DNA from: Streptococcus sp. SPS1
GTDB lineage: Bacteria; Bacillota; Bacilli; Lactobacillales; Streptococcaceae
DNA length: 64,000 nt
Assembly: GCF_030439915.1 (NCBI RefSeq)
Contig: NZ_JAQFJG010000006.1
Coordinates: 1-64,000, forward strand
Direction: 5' to 3'
The notes below the pieces were generated by a model. The model worked only from the letters and a program-made list of their open reading frames with translations, did no database searches and had not been told where the DNA came from. Positions 44,349-54,427 of this stretch are shown in pieces (position 1 is the first letter of the stretch; each line of letters begins with the position of its first letter). A program made the translations under genes and the position numbers.

Positions 44349-45888
44349 ACGCGCCTTAATCAGCGTCTCAGACAAAGCGGGCATTGTTGAATTTGCCCAA
44401 GAACTTAAAAAACTGGGTTGGGATATTATCTCGACAGGTGGGACCAAGGTTGCCCTTGATACTGCTGGGGTGGACACCATTGCTATCGATGATGTGACTG
44501 GTTTTCCAGAAATGATGGACGGTCGTGTCAAGACCCTTCACCCAAATATCCACGGAGGTCTCTTAGCTCGTCGTGACTTGGATAGTCACTTGGAAGCGGC
44601 CAAAGACAATCAAATCGAGCTTATTGACCTTGTAGTGGTCAACCTCTATCCTTTCAAGGAAACGATTCTCAAACCAGATGTGACGTACGCTGACGCAGTT
44701 GAAAATATCGATATCGGTGGGCCATCTATGCTTCGCTCAGCTGCGAAAAATCATGCTAGCGTAACAGTTGTGGTGGACCCAGTGGATTATGCTGTGGTGC
44801 TTAACGAATTGGCAGCTAACGGCGAAACGACTTACGAAACTCGCCAACGTTTGGCAGCCAAGGTTTTCCGTCACACAGCGGCTTACGATGCCTTGATTGC
44901 AGAGTATTTCACTACTCAAGTGGGCGAAAGCAAACCTGAAAAGCTCACTTTGACCTATGACCTCAAACAAGCTATGCGTTACGGTGAGAACCCTCAACAA
45001 GATGCCGATTTCTACCAAAAAGCTTTGCCTACAGACTACTCCATTGCATCCGCTAAACAGCTCAACGGTAAGGAATTGTCCTTTAACAATATCCGTGATG
45101 CTGACGCTGCCATTCGTATCATCCGTGATTTTAAAGACCGTCCAACCGTTGTGGCTCTCAAACACATGAACCCATGTGGAATCGGTCAGGCTGATGACAT
45201 CGAGACTGCTTGGGACTACGCTTATGAGTCTGACCCAGTGTCTATCTTTGGTGGGATTGTCGTTCTCAACCGTGAGGTGGATGCTGCGACAGCTGAAAAG
45301 ATGCATGGTGTTTTCCTTGAAATCATCATCGCACCAAGCTATACGGATGAAGCGCTAGCCATTTTGACCAACAAAAAGAAAAACTTGCGCATCCTTGCCT
45401 TGCCATTTGACGCACAAGATGCCAGTGAAGCAGAAGCAGAATATACTGGTGTTGTTGGTGGACTTCTTGTGCAAAATCAAGACGTTGTCAAAGAAAGCCC
45501 AGCCGACTGGCAAGTGGTGACCAAACGCCAACCAACTGAGACAGAAGCGACAGCTCTTGAGTTTGCTTGGAAGGCTATCAAGTACGTCAAATCAAACGGT
45601 ATCATCGTGACCAATGACCACATGACACTTAGCGTTGGCCCAGGTCAAACCAACCGTGTGGCTTCTGTTCGTATTGCCATCGACCAAGCCAAGGATCGTC
45701 TGGATGGCGCTGTGCTTGCTTCGGATGCCTTCTTCCCATTTGCGGATAATGTGGAAGAAATCGCCAAAGCAGGAATCAAGGCCATCATCCAGCCAGGTGG
45801 GTCCGTCCGTGACCAAGAATCTATCGAAGCCGCTGACAAATATGGCTTGACTATGGTCTTCACAGGAGTGAGACATTTTAGACATTAA
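44341..45888 (+). CDS. purH: Bifunctional AICAR transformylase / IMP cyclohydrolase
   Basis: The last two steps to IMP are joined in one 515-residue protein. The N-terminal cyclohydrolase domain has GGTKVALD and [13 protein letters not shown]; the C-terminal transformylase has the KHMNPCGIG string and [20 protein letters not shown] precedes the ATG. A terminator follows, so purC to purH is one unit. Confidence 0.97.
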   Translation: MTKRALISVSDKAGIVEFAQELKKLGWDIISTGGTKVALDTAGVDTIAIDDVTGFPEMMDGRVKTLHPNIHGGLLARRDLDSHLEAAKDNQIELIDLVVVNLYPFKETILKPDVTYADAVENIDIGGPSMLRSAAKNHASVTVVVDPVDYAVVLNELAANGETTYETRQRLAAKVFRHTAAYDALIAEYFTTQVGESKPEKLTLTYDLKQAMRYGENPQQDADFYQKALPTDYSIASAKQLNGKELSFNNIRDADAAIRIIRDFKDRPTVVALKHMNPCGIGQADDIETAWDYAYESDPVSIFGGIVVLNREVDAATAEKMHGVFLEIIIAPSYTDEALAILTNKKKNLRILALPFDAQDASEAEAEYTGVVGGLLVQNQDVVKESPADWQVVTKRQPTETEATALEFAWKAIKYVKSNGIIVTNDHMTLSVGPGQTNRVASVRIAIDQAKDRLDGAVLASDAFFPFADNVEEIAKAGIKAIIQPGGSVRDQESIEAADKYGLTMVFTGVRHFRH

Positions 45889-45895
45889 GAATGTT

Positions 45896-45926
45896 AAAGG
45901 GAAGAAAACAGTTTCTTTCCTTTTTT
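45896..45926 (+). terminator. Terminator after purH
   Basis: AAAGGGAAGAAA pairs with TTTCTTTCCTTT (one G-U) and a T run follows. Confidence 0.9.
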
Positions 45927-45954
45927 GCGTAAAAATGCGGAGTGAAACAAGATT

Positions 45955-45977
45955 AAAACGAACGTTTGTGATATAAT
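45955..45977 (+). promoter_or_regulatory. purD promoter with PurBox-like sequence
   Basis: TGATATAAT (ending 45977) is an extended -10. AAAACGAACGTTTG just upstream (about 45955-45968) contains the CGAAC core of a PurBox. Control by PurR is plausible. Confidence 0.5.
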
Positions 45978-46009
45978 GTTATTAAATAATTCGCAAAAGA
46001 GGTTGAGGA

Positions 46010-47275
46010 ATGAAGCTGTTAGTTGTCGGTTCGGGTGGTCGTGAACATGCGATTGCTAAGAAGTTGCTTGAGTCAAAAGACGTTGAAAAAGTCTTTGTAG
46101 CTCCTGGGAATGACGGTATGACTCTGGATGGTCTGGAATTGGTAGATATCTCTATTTCCGAACATTCTAAATTGATTGACTTCGCAAAGGCCAACGATAT
46201 TGCTTGGACCTTTATCGGTCCAGATGATGCCCTTGCTGCTGGTATCGTGGATGATTTTAACCAAGCTGGTCTCAAAGCCTTTGGTCCGACAAGATTGGCG
46301 GCAGAGCTAGAGTGGTCCAAAGATTTTGCTAAGGAAATCATGGTCAAATATGGCGTTCCGACAGCAGCCTATGGCACATTTTCAGATTTCGAGGAAGCCA
46401 AGGCCTATATCGAAAAGCAGGGTGCGCCTATCGTAGTCAAGGCGGATGGCTTGGCGCTTGGGAAGGGTGTTGTCGTTGCTGAGACAGTCGAGCAAGCGGT
46501 TGAAGCCGCTCATGAGATGCTATTGGACAATAAATTTGGTGACTCAGGTGCGCGCGTGGTCATCGAGGAATTCCTCGACGGTGAGGAGTTCTCTCTCTTT
46601 GCCTTTGTCAATGGTGACAAGTTCTACATCATGCCAACGGCTCAGGATCACAAACGTGCCTACGACGGCGATAAGGGGCCTAACACTGGTGGCATGGGTG
46701 CCTATGCGCCAGTTCCTCACTTGCCAGAGAGTGTAGTTGACACAGCGGTTGAGACTATTGTCAAGCCAGTCCTTGAAGGGATGATTCAAGAAGGTCGTCC
46801 TTATCTGGGTGTCCTTTACGCAGGGCTTATCCTGACAGCTGATGGACCTAAAGTTATCGAGTTTAATGCTCGCTTTGGAGATCCTGAAACTCAGATTATT
46901 CTACCTCGATTGACATCTGACTTTGCACAAAATATTACGGATATTCTGGATGGCAAGGAGCCAAACATCATCTGGACGGACAAGGGTGTGACTCTGGGTG
47001 TGGTTGTCGCATCAAACGGCTACCCACTAGACTATGAAAAAGGTGTCAAGTTGCCAGCCAAAACCGATGGCGACATCATTACCTACTATGCAGGGGCTAA
47101 GTTTGCGGAAAATAGCAGAGCACTGCTCTCAAACGGCGGACGAGTTTATATGCTCGTCACCACAGCAGAAACCGTCAAAGAAGCTCAAAGTACCATCTAT
47201 CAAGAACTCGCCCAACAAAAAACAGAAGGCCTCTTTTACCGAACAGATATCGGAAGCAAGGCCATAAAAGATTAA
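46010..47275 (+). CDS. purD: Phosphoribosylamine-glycine ligase
   Basis: GAR synthetase joins glycine to phosphoribosylamine with ATP. The 421-residue ATP-grasp protein has VVGSGGREHAIA, GPDDALAAG, PNTGGMGAY and FNARFGDPETQ. GAGGTTGAGGA precedes the ATG. It has its own promoter after the purH terminator. Confidence 0.97.
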   Translation: MKLLVVGSGGREHAIAKKLLESKDVEKVFVAPGNDGMTLDGLELVDISISEHSKLIDFAKANDIAWTFIGPDDALAAGIVDDFNQAGLKAFGPTRLAAELEWSKDFAKEIMVKYGVPTAAYGTFSDFEEAKAYIEKQGAPIVVKADGLALGKGVVVAETVEQAVEAAHEMLLDNKFGDSGARVVIEEFLDGEEFSLFAFVNGDKFYIMPTAQDHKRAYDGDKGPNTGGMGAYAPVPHLPESVVDTAVETIVKPVLEGMIQEGRPYLGVLYAGLILTADGPKVIEFNARFGDPETQIILPRLTSDFAQNITDILDGKEPNIIWTDKGVTLGVVVASNGYPLDYEKGVKLPAKTDGDIITYYAGAKFAENSRALLSNGGRVYMLVTTAETVKEAQSTIYQELAQQKTEGLFYRTDIGSKAIKD

Positions 47276-47293
47276 CAGATATTATAGTTGTCA

Positions 47294-47500
47294 TGGCGAG
47301 CGAAAGCGAGCCAAAGTGAGATAATGGTCGTTTGATTGCGAGCATTAGCGAGCTAATATAGAACAAACACCGCTGTTGTGAAAGAACGATTGGATGACAA
47401 CCCAATCGTTCAGGGAAATTGGAAGACCTTGGGCTTCCGATTTAGGCATGAGACACCTTTGGTGGCTGCTGCCGTCCCTCACAACCTAAGGTGATTGAAA
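47294..47500 (+). ncRNA. Candidate structured leader RNA of purEK
   Basis: Several hairpins are visible in the 250 bases between purD and purE: a GAACGATTGG/CCAATCGTTC 10-bp perfect stem (47384-47411), GGAAG/CTTCC (47421-47438), and CACCTTTGGT/ACCTAAGGTG with one mismatch (about 47454-47493) enclosing a G/C-rich loop. No T run follows. No known riboswitch class is recognised. It may tune purEK translation or mRNA stability, or be an sRNA. Confidence 0.45.
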
Positions 47501-47525
47501 AAAGAAAGGAAAGAAAAGGAAAATT

Positions 47526-48017
47526 ATGACCAAGCCAATTATTTCCATCATCATGGGCTCAAAATCCGATTGGGCAACCATGCAAAAAACAGCAGAAGTC
47601 TTAGACCGCTTTGGTGTAGCCTATGAAAAGAAGGTTGTCTCTGCCCACCGTACACCAGACATTATGTTCAAGCATGCAGAAGAAGCCCGTAGCCGTGGTA
47701 TTAAGGTCATCATCGCAGGTGCTGGAGGCGCAGCTCACTTGCCAGGTATGGTAGCAGCGAAAACAACCCTTCCAGTCATTGGTGTGCCAGTCAAATCTCG
47801 TGCGCTTAGTGGCGTGGACTCGCTCTACTCCATCGTACAGATGCCGGGTGGCGTACCTGTTGCGACAATGGCTATCGGTGAAGCAGGAGCGACAAACGCT
47901 GCCCTCTTTGCCCTTCGTCTCCTCTCAGTAGAGGACCAAGCTATCGCGACAGCATTGGCAGATTTTACAGAAGAACAAGGAAAAATCGCAGAGGAGTCGA
48001 CGAATGAGCTCATCTAA
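47526..48017 (+). CDS. purE: N5-carboxyaminoimidazole ribonucleotide mutase
   Basis: Class I PurE converts N5-CAIR to CAIR. The 163-residue protein has [20 protein letters not shown] and [26 protein letters not shown] precedes the ATG. It overlaps purK by 14 bases. Confidence 0.97.
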   Translation: MTKPIISIIMGSKSDWATMQKTAEVLDRFGVAYEKKVVSAHRTPDIMFKHAEEARSRGIKVIIAGAGGAAHLPGMVAAKTTLPVIGVPVKSRALSGVDSLYSIVQMPGGVPVATMAIGEAGATNAALFALRLLSVEDQAIATALADFTEEQGKIAEESTNELI

Positions 48018-49095
48018 AACAATCGGAATTATCGGTGGTGGTCAGCTTGGTCAAATGATGGCCATTTCTGCTATCTACATGGGGCACAAGGTTATCGCGC
48101 TGGATCCTGTGGCAGATTGCCCAGCCTCTCGCGTGGCGGAAATCATCGTGGCTCCTTATAACGATGTGGATGCTCTTCGTCAGCTGGCAGAGCGTTGCGA
48201 TGTCCTCACCTATGAGTTTGAAAATGTCGATGCTGACGGTTTGGATGCTGTTATCAAGGATGGACAACTCCCTCAGGGGACAGACCTGCTTCGCATTTCC
48301 CAAAATCGGATTTTTGAAAAGGACTTTCTCTCAAATAAGGCTCAAGTCACTGTAGCACCTTACAAGGTTGTGACTTCTAGCCAAGACTTGGCGGAGATTG
48401 ACCTGTCCAAAAACTATGTCCTCAAGACTGCGACTGGTGGCTACGATGGGCATGGGCAAAAGGTCATTCGCTCGGCAGAAGATTTAGAAGAAGCCTATAC
48501 GCTAGCGGATTCTGCAGACTGTGTTTTGGAAGAATTTGTTAATTTTGACCTTGAAATCTCTGTCATCGTGTCAGGAGATGGCAAGGATGTGACAGTTTTC
48601 CCAGTTCAGGAAAATATCCACCGCAACAACATCTTGTCTAAGACTATCGTGCCTGCTCGCATTTCAGCAAGTTTAGCTGACAAGGCTAAAGCAATGGCAG
48701 TGCGAATCGCAGAACAGCTCAAGTTGTCTGGAACCCTCTGTGTGGAAATGTTTGCGACGGCTGATGACATCATTGTCAATGAGATTGCCCCACGCCCACA
48801 CAACTCTGGGCACTATTCAATCGAAGCCTGCGACTTCTCCCAGTTTGACACTCATATTCTGGGAGTTCTGGGAGCACCATTGCCAGCTATCAAACTGCAT
48901 GCGCCAGCCGTTATGCTTAATGTACTCGGCCAACACGTCGAGGCTGCTGAAAAATATGTCACAGAAAATCCAAGCGCCCACCTCCACATGTATGGTAAAA
49001 TAGAAGCGAAGCACAACCGCAAGATGGGGCATGTGACTTTGTTTAGTGATGCACCGGATGAAGTTGAAGAATTTGGGAAAGGGATAGATTTTTAG
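48004..49095 (+). CDS. purK: N5-carboxyaminoimidazole ribonucleotide synthase
   Basis: PurK carboxylates AIR with bicarbonate and ATP. The 363-residue ATP-grasp protein has [25 protein letters not shown] and [13 protein letters not shown]. It overlaps purE, as expected for a pair that works in sequence. AIR comes from PurM and CAIR goes to PurC. Confidence 0.97.
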   Translation: MSSSKTIGIIGGGQLGQMMAISAIYMGHKVIALDPVADCPASRVAEIIVAPYNDVDALRQLAERCDVLTYEFENVDADGLDAVIKDGQLPQGTDLLRISQNRIFEKDFLSNKAQVTVAPYKVVTSSQDLAEIDLSKNYVLKTATGGYDGHGQKVIRSAEDLEEAYTLADSADCVLEEFVNFDLEISVIVSGDGKDVTVFPVQENIHRNNILSKTIVPARISASLADKAKAMAVRIAEQLKLSGTLCVEMFATADDIIVNEIAPRPHNSGHYSIEACDFSQFDTHILGVLGAPLPAIKLHAPAVMLNVLGQHVEAAEKYVTENPSAHLHMYGKIEAKHNRKMGHVTLFSDAPDEVEEFGKGIDF

Positions 49096-49104
49096 GACAA
49101 GTCT

Positions 49105-49332
49105 ATGATTCAAATCATCGTAAATGCATTTATTGAAAAAGATAAGACCGGAGCAGTTGTCGAAGTCTTGTTTGCTAGTGCTGACCATAATAAGGTACAA
49201 GCGAAATATGCAGAGCTAGTTGCACAATACCCTGAAAACTATTTAGCAATTTATGACTTGCCACTGGATACAGACCTTAATTCATTGGAACATTACCCGT
49301 CTGTATGGATTGGGAAAGAAGAATTTGAATAA
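49105..49332 (+). CDS. Hypothetical protein between purK and purB
   Basis: The acidic 75-residue protein (MIQIIVNAFIEKDKTGAVVEV...) has no signal peptide or membrane segment and no known domain. It starts 9 bases after purK and is likely cotranscribed. A small gene at this site is also recalled in pneumococcal genomes. Confidence 0.72.
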   Translation: MIQIIVNAFIEKDKTGAVVEVLFASADHNKVQAKYAELVAQYPENYLAIYDLPLDTDLNSLEHYPSVWIGKEEFE

Positions 49333-49402
49333 TTTGACTAATCAATGTTTTATGCTTTGTTTGCACATCGTGAAGTAGAAAAAGAAAGGAAAAATTAACA
49401 AC

Positions 49403-50698
49403 ATGATCAACCGTTACTCTCGCCCTGAGATGGCGAATATTTGGAGTGAAGAAAATAAATACCGTGCTTGGCTTGAGGTGGAAATCTTGGCTGACGAGGC
49501 ATGGGCTGAGTTGGGGGAAATCCCTAAGGAAGATGTGGCTTTGATTCGCGAGAAGGCGGATTTTGACATCGACCGTATTTTGGAGATTGAACAGGAGACT
49601 CGCCATGATGTGGTGGCTTTCACGCGTGCGGTTTCTGAAACGCTTGGCGAAGAACGCAAGTGGGTTCACTATGGATTGACTTCTACCGACGTAGTAGATA
49701 CTGCCTACGGTTACCTCTACAAGCAGGCTAACTACATCATCCGTCGTGACCTTGAAAACTTCACCAACATCATCGCTGATAAGGCTAAGGAGCACAAGTT
49801 CACCATCATGATGGGGCGTACCCACGGTGTGCACGCTGAGCCGACAACTTTTGGTCTTAAATTGGCGACTTGGTACAGCGAAATGAAACGTAACATCGAG
49901 CGTTTCGAGCATGCGGCTGCTGGTGTTGAGGCTGGGAAAATTTCTGGTGCAGTTGGGAACTTTGCCAATATCCCGCCATTCGTTGAGCAATACGTCTGCG
50001 ACAAATTGGGTATCCGTGCTCAGGAAATCTCTACACAGGTCCTTCCTCGTGACCTTCACGCTGAGTACTTTGCAGTTCTTGCCAGCATCGCGACTTCTAT
50101 CGAACGTATGGCGACTGAGATTCGTGGCTTGCAAAAATCTGAACAACGTGAAGTAGAAGAGTTCTTTGCTAAGGGACAAAAAGGGTCTTCAGCAATGCCT
50201 CACAAACGCAACCCAATCGGTTCTGAAAATATGACAGGTCTTGCGCGTGTTATCCGTGGTCATATGATTACAGCTTATGAAAACGTGGCTCTCTGGCACG
50301 AACGTGACATCTCTCACTCATCAGCTGAGCGTATCATCACACCAGATACGACCATTTTGATTGATTACATGCTTAACCGTTTTGGAAATATTGTCAAGAA
50401 CTTGACGGTCTTCCCAGAAAACATGATTCGCAACATGAATTCTACGTTTGGTCTTATCTTTAGCCAACGGGCTATGTTGACTTTGATTGAAAAAGGCATG
50501 ACCCGTGAGCAAGCCTATGACTTGGTACAACCAAAAACAGCCTACTCTTGGGACAATCAAGTAGACTTCAAACCACTGCTAGAAGCAGATCCAGAGGTGA
50601 CATCACGCCTCACACAAGAAGAAATCGATGAGATTTTTAACCCTCTTTACTACACCAAACGAGTGGATGATATTTTTGAACGTCTTGGATTAGGATAA
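49403..50698 (+). CDS. purB: Adenylosuccinate lyase
   Basis: PurB releases fumarate from SAICAR and from adenylosuccinate, so it serves both the IMP pathway and the PurA branch. The 431-residue protein has [19 protein letters not shown] and the signature [26 protein letters not shown] precedes the ATG. A strong terminator follows. Confidence 0.97.
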   Translation: MINRYSRPEMANIWSEENKYRAWLEVEILADEAWAELGEIPKEDVALIREKADFDIDRILEIEQETRHDVVAFTRAVSETLGEERKWVHYGLTSTDVVDTAYGYLYKQANYIIRRDLENFTNIIADKAKEHKFTIMMGRTHGVHAEPTTFGLKLATWYSEMKRNIERFEHAAAGVEAGKISGAVGNFANIPPFVEQYVCDKLGIRAQEISTQVLPRDLHAEYFAVLASIATSIERMATEIRGLQKSEQREVEEFFAKGQKGSSAMPHKRNPIGSENMTGLARVIRGHMITAYENVALWHERDISHSSAERIITPDTTILIDYMLNRFGNIVKNLTVFPENMIRNMNSTFGLIFSQRAMLTLIEKGMTREQAYDLVQPKTAYSWDNQVDFKPLLEADPEVTSRLTQEEIDEIFNPLYYTKRVDDIFERLGLG

Positions 50699-50705
50699 TT
50701 AGAAT

Positions 50706-50766
50706 AAAAATCGAATTTCTATTACTCCATTTATAGGAGTAGCAGAACTTCGATTTTTCTTTTTTA
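50706..50766 (+). terminator. Terminator after purB
   Basis: AAAATCGAA (50707-50715) and TTCGATTTTT pair, with an inner TTACTCC/GGAGTA stem, followed by T-rich sequence. Confidence 0.87.
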
Positions 50767-50925
50767 TTAAAGTGCTTTTGAAAAAAATAACCAATATTTT
50801 ATAATATATTGAATATAGAATAGTATACTGTAACTTCTAAAATATTACTAGAAATTCAACAAGAGACTGAGCAAGTCTACTATAAAAACTAAAGAAACTC
50901 AATCTACATATTTAATTTTGTATAA

Positions 50926-51034
50926 TATAGTAAATTGAAATAAAAACAGGACAAATCAATTAGAGCAGTCAAATTGATTTCTAGCAATGTTTTAGAAGTA
51001 AAGGTGTACTATTCTAGCATCAATATACTATATA
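50926..51034 (+). repeat. RUP element (IS630-derived mini-insertion)
   Basis: The roughly 109-bp unit begins TATAGTAAATTGAAATAAAA and ends ATCAATATACTATA, with inner AACAGGACAAATCAATTAGA and GTTTTAGAAGTAAAGGTGTA, as in pneumococcal RUP. RUPs are thought to move by the IS630-Spn1 transposase. It lies where strH is expected in pneumococcus. The rest of 50767-51042 shows nothing else. Confidence 0.87.
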
Positions 51035-51042
51035 TAGAGAAA

Positions 51043-51076
51043 AAGCCCAAGCGATTAGGTGCTCAGGCTTTCTTCT
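51043..51076 (-). terminator. Terminator of the GntR regulator gene
   Basis: On the minus strand AAAGCCTGAGC and GCTTGGGCTTTTT form an imperfect hairpin with a T run. Confidence 0.7.
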
Positions 51077-51792
51077 TAGTGATCACGGTCACATGAGATG
51101 AATTTAATCTTGTAATAATCAGATCGTTTGTAAGTTTCACTGTATCCCAAAACTTGACCAGTTGATTCGAGTTTGGTGATTTTAGTTTGTAGGACAGTAG
51201 GGAATTGTTCATCGACTCCGAGGACTGAAGCCGCATGTTCTGGAGTTGGAAAGACTATTTCATTGATTTCTTCAAAGTGTTCATCATTCATGTGAATGTG
51301 GTAGTCTAACTTGAAACGGTTATAGATAGAACTATAGTATTCAAGGTTTGGATAATTTGCGTTGATATATTGTTCTGGGATGTAGGATGTATGGTAGATA
51401 TAAACGACACCGTTTGATTCGCGGATACGTTCAATCTTGTAGTAGAATTGATCGCCGCGTAGACCCAATTTTTCCAAGTAAACGAGCTTGTTTCCGCGTT
51501 CAATTGAAAGAACAGTTACCTTATCATCTTTAGCATTAAAGAGTTCAATATCTGAAAACTCTACAAGCTTGTGTTTGCGTGCACGTGAAACGAAGGTTCC
51601 TTTTCCTTGTTGGCGGACAATATAGCCATCTTTAGCAAGGTCGTTTAAGGCGCGGACAACTGTGATGGAGCTAACATCGTACATTGAAATGAGCTCTGCT
51701 TCAGTGTAAAATTTATCTCCACTGCTAAACTGCCCAGAGATGATTTTATTTTTTAATTCGTCTTTTATGTATTGATATTTGGGAATTGCCAT
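51076..51792 (-). CDS. GntR/HutC-family transcription regulator of the galactoside locus
   Basis: The 238-residue regulator has an N-terminal winged helix (KYQYIKDELKNKIISGQFSS, SITVVRALNDLAKDGYIVRQ) and a C-terminal UTRA effector domain. The ATG at 51792 (MAIPKYQY) follows GAGGTAAAAAT; the frame from 51834 is not preferred. It is divergent from bgaC and probably controls bgaC-PTS-agaS-galM; the effector is unknown, perhaps a sugar phosphate. Confidence 0.9.
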   Translation of the reverse strand: MAIPKYQYIKDELKNKIISGQFSSGDKFYTEAELISMYDVSSITVVRALNDLAKDGYIVRQQGKGTFVSRARKHKLVEFSDIELFNAKDDKVTVLSIERGNKLVYLEKLGLRGDQFYYKIERIRESNGVVYIYHTSYIPEQYINANYPNLEYYSSIYNRFKLDYHIHMNDEHFEEINEIVFPTPEHAASVLGVDEQFPTVLQTKITKLESTGQVLGYSETYKRSDYYKIKFISCDRDH

Positions 51793-52059
51793 ATTTTTAC
51801 CTCTATTTTCCTTCTCCATAGAAAATTTTACCATAAAAGCGAAAAAAATAGTAGTCTTTTGAATAAAAAATTAGAATAATAGTTTGAAAAATTAAGCTAT
51901 ATAGGGATTGCTCGTATTTTATAAATGTATTTTATACAAAATTATTTTAGGTTCTATATTCTGAATGTAAAGAGCGTTTGAAATGGGTCTGAAAATGTTT
52001 GAAACTAATTGAACGTGTGTATAATAGTAAAATTCTAGCAAATATTCCGACAATTTCTA

Positions 52060-52117
52060 TTGACAATTCAAACAGATTGGTTTATAATTACCATAACAAC
52101 AAATGAAAGCGTAAACT
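52060..52117 (+). promoter_or_regulatory. bgaC promoter with CcpA cre site
   Basis: TTGACA (52060-52065), a 17-bp spacer and TATAAT (52083-52088). ATGAAAGCGTAAACT (52103-52117) fits the cre consensus WTGNAANCGNWNNCW at every fixed position, just after the start of transcription, so CcpA would block elongation when glucose is present. Confidence 0.85.
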
Positions 52118-52139
52118 TTCGCGGTCAGAAGGTAGTTTT

Positions 52140-53927
52140 ATGACACGATTTGAGATACGAGATGATTTCTATCTTGATGGAAAATCATTTAAGATTTTAT
52201 CTGGCGCCATTCATTATTTTAGGGTTCCTCCAGAGGATTGGTATCATTCGCTCTATAACTTGAAGGCTCTTGGGTTTAATACGGTAGAGACTTATGTTGC
52301 TTGGAATTTACACGAGCCTCGTGAGGGTGAGTTTCACTTTGAAGGAGCTCTGGATTTGGAGCGGTTTCTTCAGACAGCGCAAGACTTGGGTCTCTACGCT
52401 ATCGTTCGTCCGTCGCCCTTCATCTGTGCGGAATGGGAATTCGGTGGTTTGCCGGCTTGGCTCTTAACCAAAGACATGAGGATTCGTTCTTCAGATCCTG
52501 CCTATATTGAGGCTGTCGGTCGCTATTATGATCAGCTCTTACCACGATTGGTTCCACATCTGTTGGACAATGGTGGCAATATCCTCATGATGCAGGTTGA
52601 AAATGAGTATGGTTCTTACGGAGAAGATAAGACTTACCTGAGAGCGATTCGACAGTTGATGGAAGAGCGTGGCGTAACCTGTCCTCTATTTACATCAGAT
52701 GGTCCATGGAGAGCTACTCTGAAAGCTGGAACTTTGATCGAAGATGATCTCTTTGTGACAGGCAACTTTGGTTCTAAGGCACCTTACAACTTTTCACAGA
52801 TGCAGGAATTCTTTGATGAGTATGGCAAGAAATGGCCACTCATGTGTATGGAGTTCTGGGATGGCTGGTTCAATCGTTGGAAAGAACCGATTATCACACG
52901 GGATCCAAAAGAGTTGGCAGAAGCTGTTCGAGAGGTTTTGGAACAAGGCTCCATCAATCTTTACATGTTCCATGGTGGGACAAACTTTGGTTTCATGAAT
53001 GGTTGCTCGGCTCGAGGAACTTTGGACCTGCCACAAGTTACATCTTATGATTATGATGCCCTTCTGGATGAAGAAGGGAATCCAACTGCTAAATATCTGG
53101 CAGTCAAGAAGATGATGGCAACACATTTCCCAGAGTATCCGCAGTTGGAACCACTCTACAAAGAGAGTATGGAGTTGGATGCTATTCCACTGGTTGAAAA
53201 AGTTTCCTTGTTTGAAACCTTAGATAGCTTGTCAAGTCCTGTAGAAAGTCTCTATCCTAAAAAGATGGAGGAGTTGGGACAAAGCTATGGCTACCTACTC
53301 TATCGAACAGAAACAAACTGGGATGCAGAAGAAGAAAGACTTCGTATCATTGATGGTCGAGATAGGGCCCAGCTGTATGTCGATGGTCAGTGGGTTAAAA
53401 CCCAATATCAGACAGAGATTGGGGAAGATATTTTTTATCAAGGTGAAAAGAAAGCGCTGTCTAGGATTGATGTCTTGATAGAAAATATGGGGCGTGTCAA
53501 CTATGGACACAAGTTCTTAGCGGATACGCAACGTAAGGGAATTCGGACAGGGGTTTGTAAGGATTTGCACTTCTTACTAAACTGGAAACACTATCCACTC
53601 CCACTAGACAATCCTGAGAAAATTGATTTTTCAAAAGGATGGACTCAAGGACAACCAGCCTTTTATGCTTATGACTTTACAGTCCAAGAGCCAAAAGATA
53701 CTTACCTAGACTTATCTGAGTTTGGTAAGGGAGTTGCCTTTGTAAACGGGCAGAATCTAGGACGTTTTTGGAACGTCGGCCCAACCCTCTCGCTTTATAT
53801 CCCTCATAGCTATCTCAAGGAAGGTGCCAACCGCATCATTATCTTTGAAACAGAAGGTCAATATAAAGAAGAGATTCATTTAACTCGTAAACCTACACTA
53901 AAACACATAAAGGGGGAAAACTTATGA
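52140..53927 (+). CDS. bgaC: Beta-galactosidase BgaC (GH35)
   Basis: The 595-residue GH35 enzyme removes terminal beta-1,3-linked galactose. The motif QVENEYGSYG carries the acid/base Glu and LMCMEFWDGWFNRW the nucleophile Glu. It has no signal peptide, yet pneumococcal BgaC is reported on the surface. ATG 52140 follows AGAAGGTAGTTTT. It overlaps the PTS IIB gene by 4 bases and opens the locus. Confidence 0.95.
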   Translation: MTRFEIRDDFYLDGKSFKILSGAIHYFRVPPEDWYHSLYNLKALGFNTVETYVAWNLHEPREGEFHFEGALDLERFLQTAQDLGLYAIVRPSPFICAEWEFGGLPAWLLTKDMRIRSSDPAYIEAVGRYYDQLLPRLVPHLLDNGGNILMMQVENEYGSYGEDKTYLRAIRQLMEERGVTCPLFTSDGPWRATLKAGTLIEDDLFVTGNFGSKAPYNFSQMQEFFDEYGKKWPLMCMEFWDGWFNRWKEPIITRDPKELAEAVREVLEQGSINLYMFHGGTNFGFMNGCSARGTLDLPQVTSYDYDALLDEEGNPTAKYLAVKKMMATHFPEYPQLEPLYKESMELDAIPLVEKVSLFETLDSLSSPVESLYPKKMEELGQSYGYLLYRTETNWDAEEERLRIIDGRDRAQLYVDGQWVKTQYQTEIGEDIFYQGEKKALSRIDVLIENMGRVNYGHKFLADTQRKGIRTGVCKDLHFLLNWKHYPLPLDNPEKIDFSKGWTQGQPAFYAYDFTVQEPKDTYLDLSEFGKGVAFVNGQNLGRFWNVGPTLSLYIPHSYLKEGANRIIIFETEGQYKEEIHLTRKPTLKHIKGENL

Positions 53928-54400
53928 CAATTGTAGGATGCCGTATCGATGGACGTTTGATCCACGGACAAGTAGCCAATCTTTGGGCTGGAAAACTAAA
54001 TGTTTCACGCATTATGGTTGTAGACGACGAAGTTGTCAACAACGATATTGAAAAGAGTGGTTTGAAACTTGCGACACCACCAGGTGTGAAATTGAGTATT
54101 TTGCCAATTGAAAAAGCGGCAGCCAATATTCTTGCTGGTAAGTACGATAGCCAACGTCTCTTTATCGTGGCTCGTAAACCAGACCGCTTCCTTGGCTTGG
54201 TCGAAGCAGGTGTACCACTTGAAACCCTCAATGTTGGGAATATGTCTCAAACACCAGAAACTCGTTCTATTACACGTTCTATCAACGTAGTAGACAAGGA
54301 TGTGGAAGATTTCCACAAACTGGCAGAAAAAGGTGTTAAACTTACTGCTCAAATGGTTCCAAATGATCCAATTTCAGACTTTTTGAGCTTATTAAAATAG
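53924..54400 (+). CDS. PTS system mannose-family EIIB component
   Basis: The 158-residue cytoplasmic IIB has the phosphohistidine in GCRIDGRLIHGQVANLW (about residue 15). It passes phosphate from IIA to the sugar at IIC/IID. It belongs to the mannose/fructose/sorbose group; the neighbours suggest a galactose-containing sugar or amino sugar. ATGA overlaps bgaC. Confidence 0.94.
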   Translation: MTIVGCRIDGRLIHGQVANLWAGKLNVSRIMVVDDEVVNNDIEKSGLKLATPPGVKLSILPIEKAAANILAGKYDSQRLFIVARKPDRFLGLVEAGVPLETLNVGNMSQTPETRSITRSINVVDKDVEDFHKLAEKGVKLTAQMVPNDPISDFLSLLK

Positions 54401-54427
54401 GAAAAAATTTTTTAGGAGGTCATTGTT

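Noticed and set aside
49277-50179. 300-codon minus-strand frame over purB, and other long antisense frames in polA, purL, purH and prs
   Set aside because: They mirror strongly conserved plus-strand genes, lack ribosome binding sites and show no domain.
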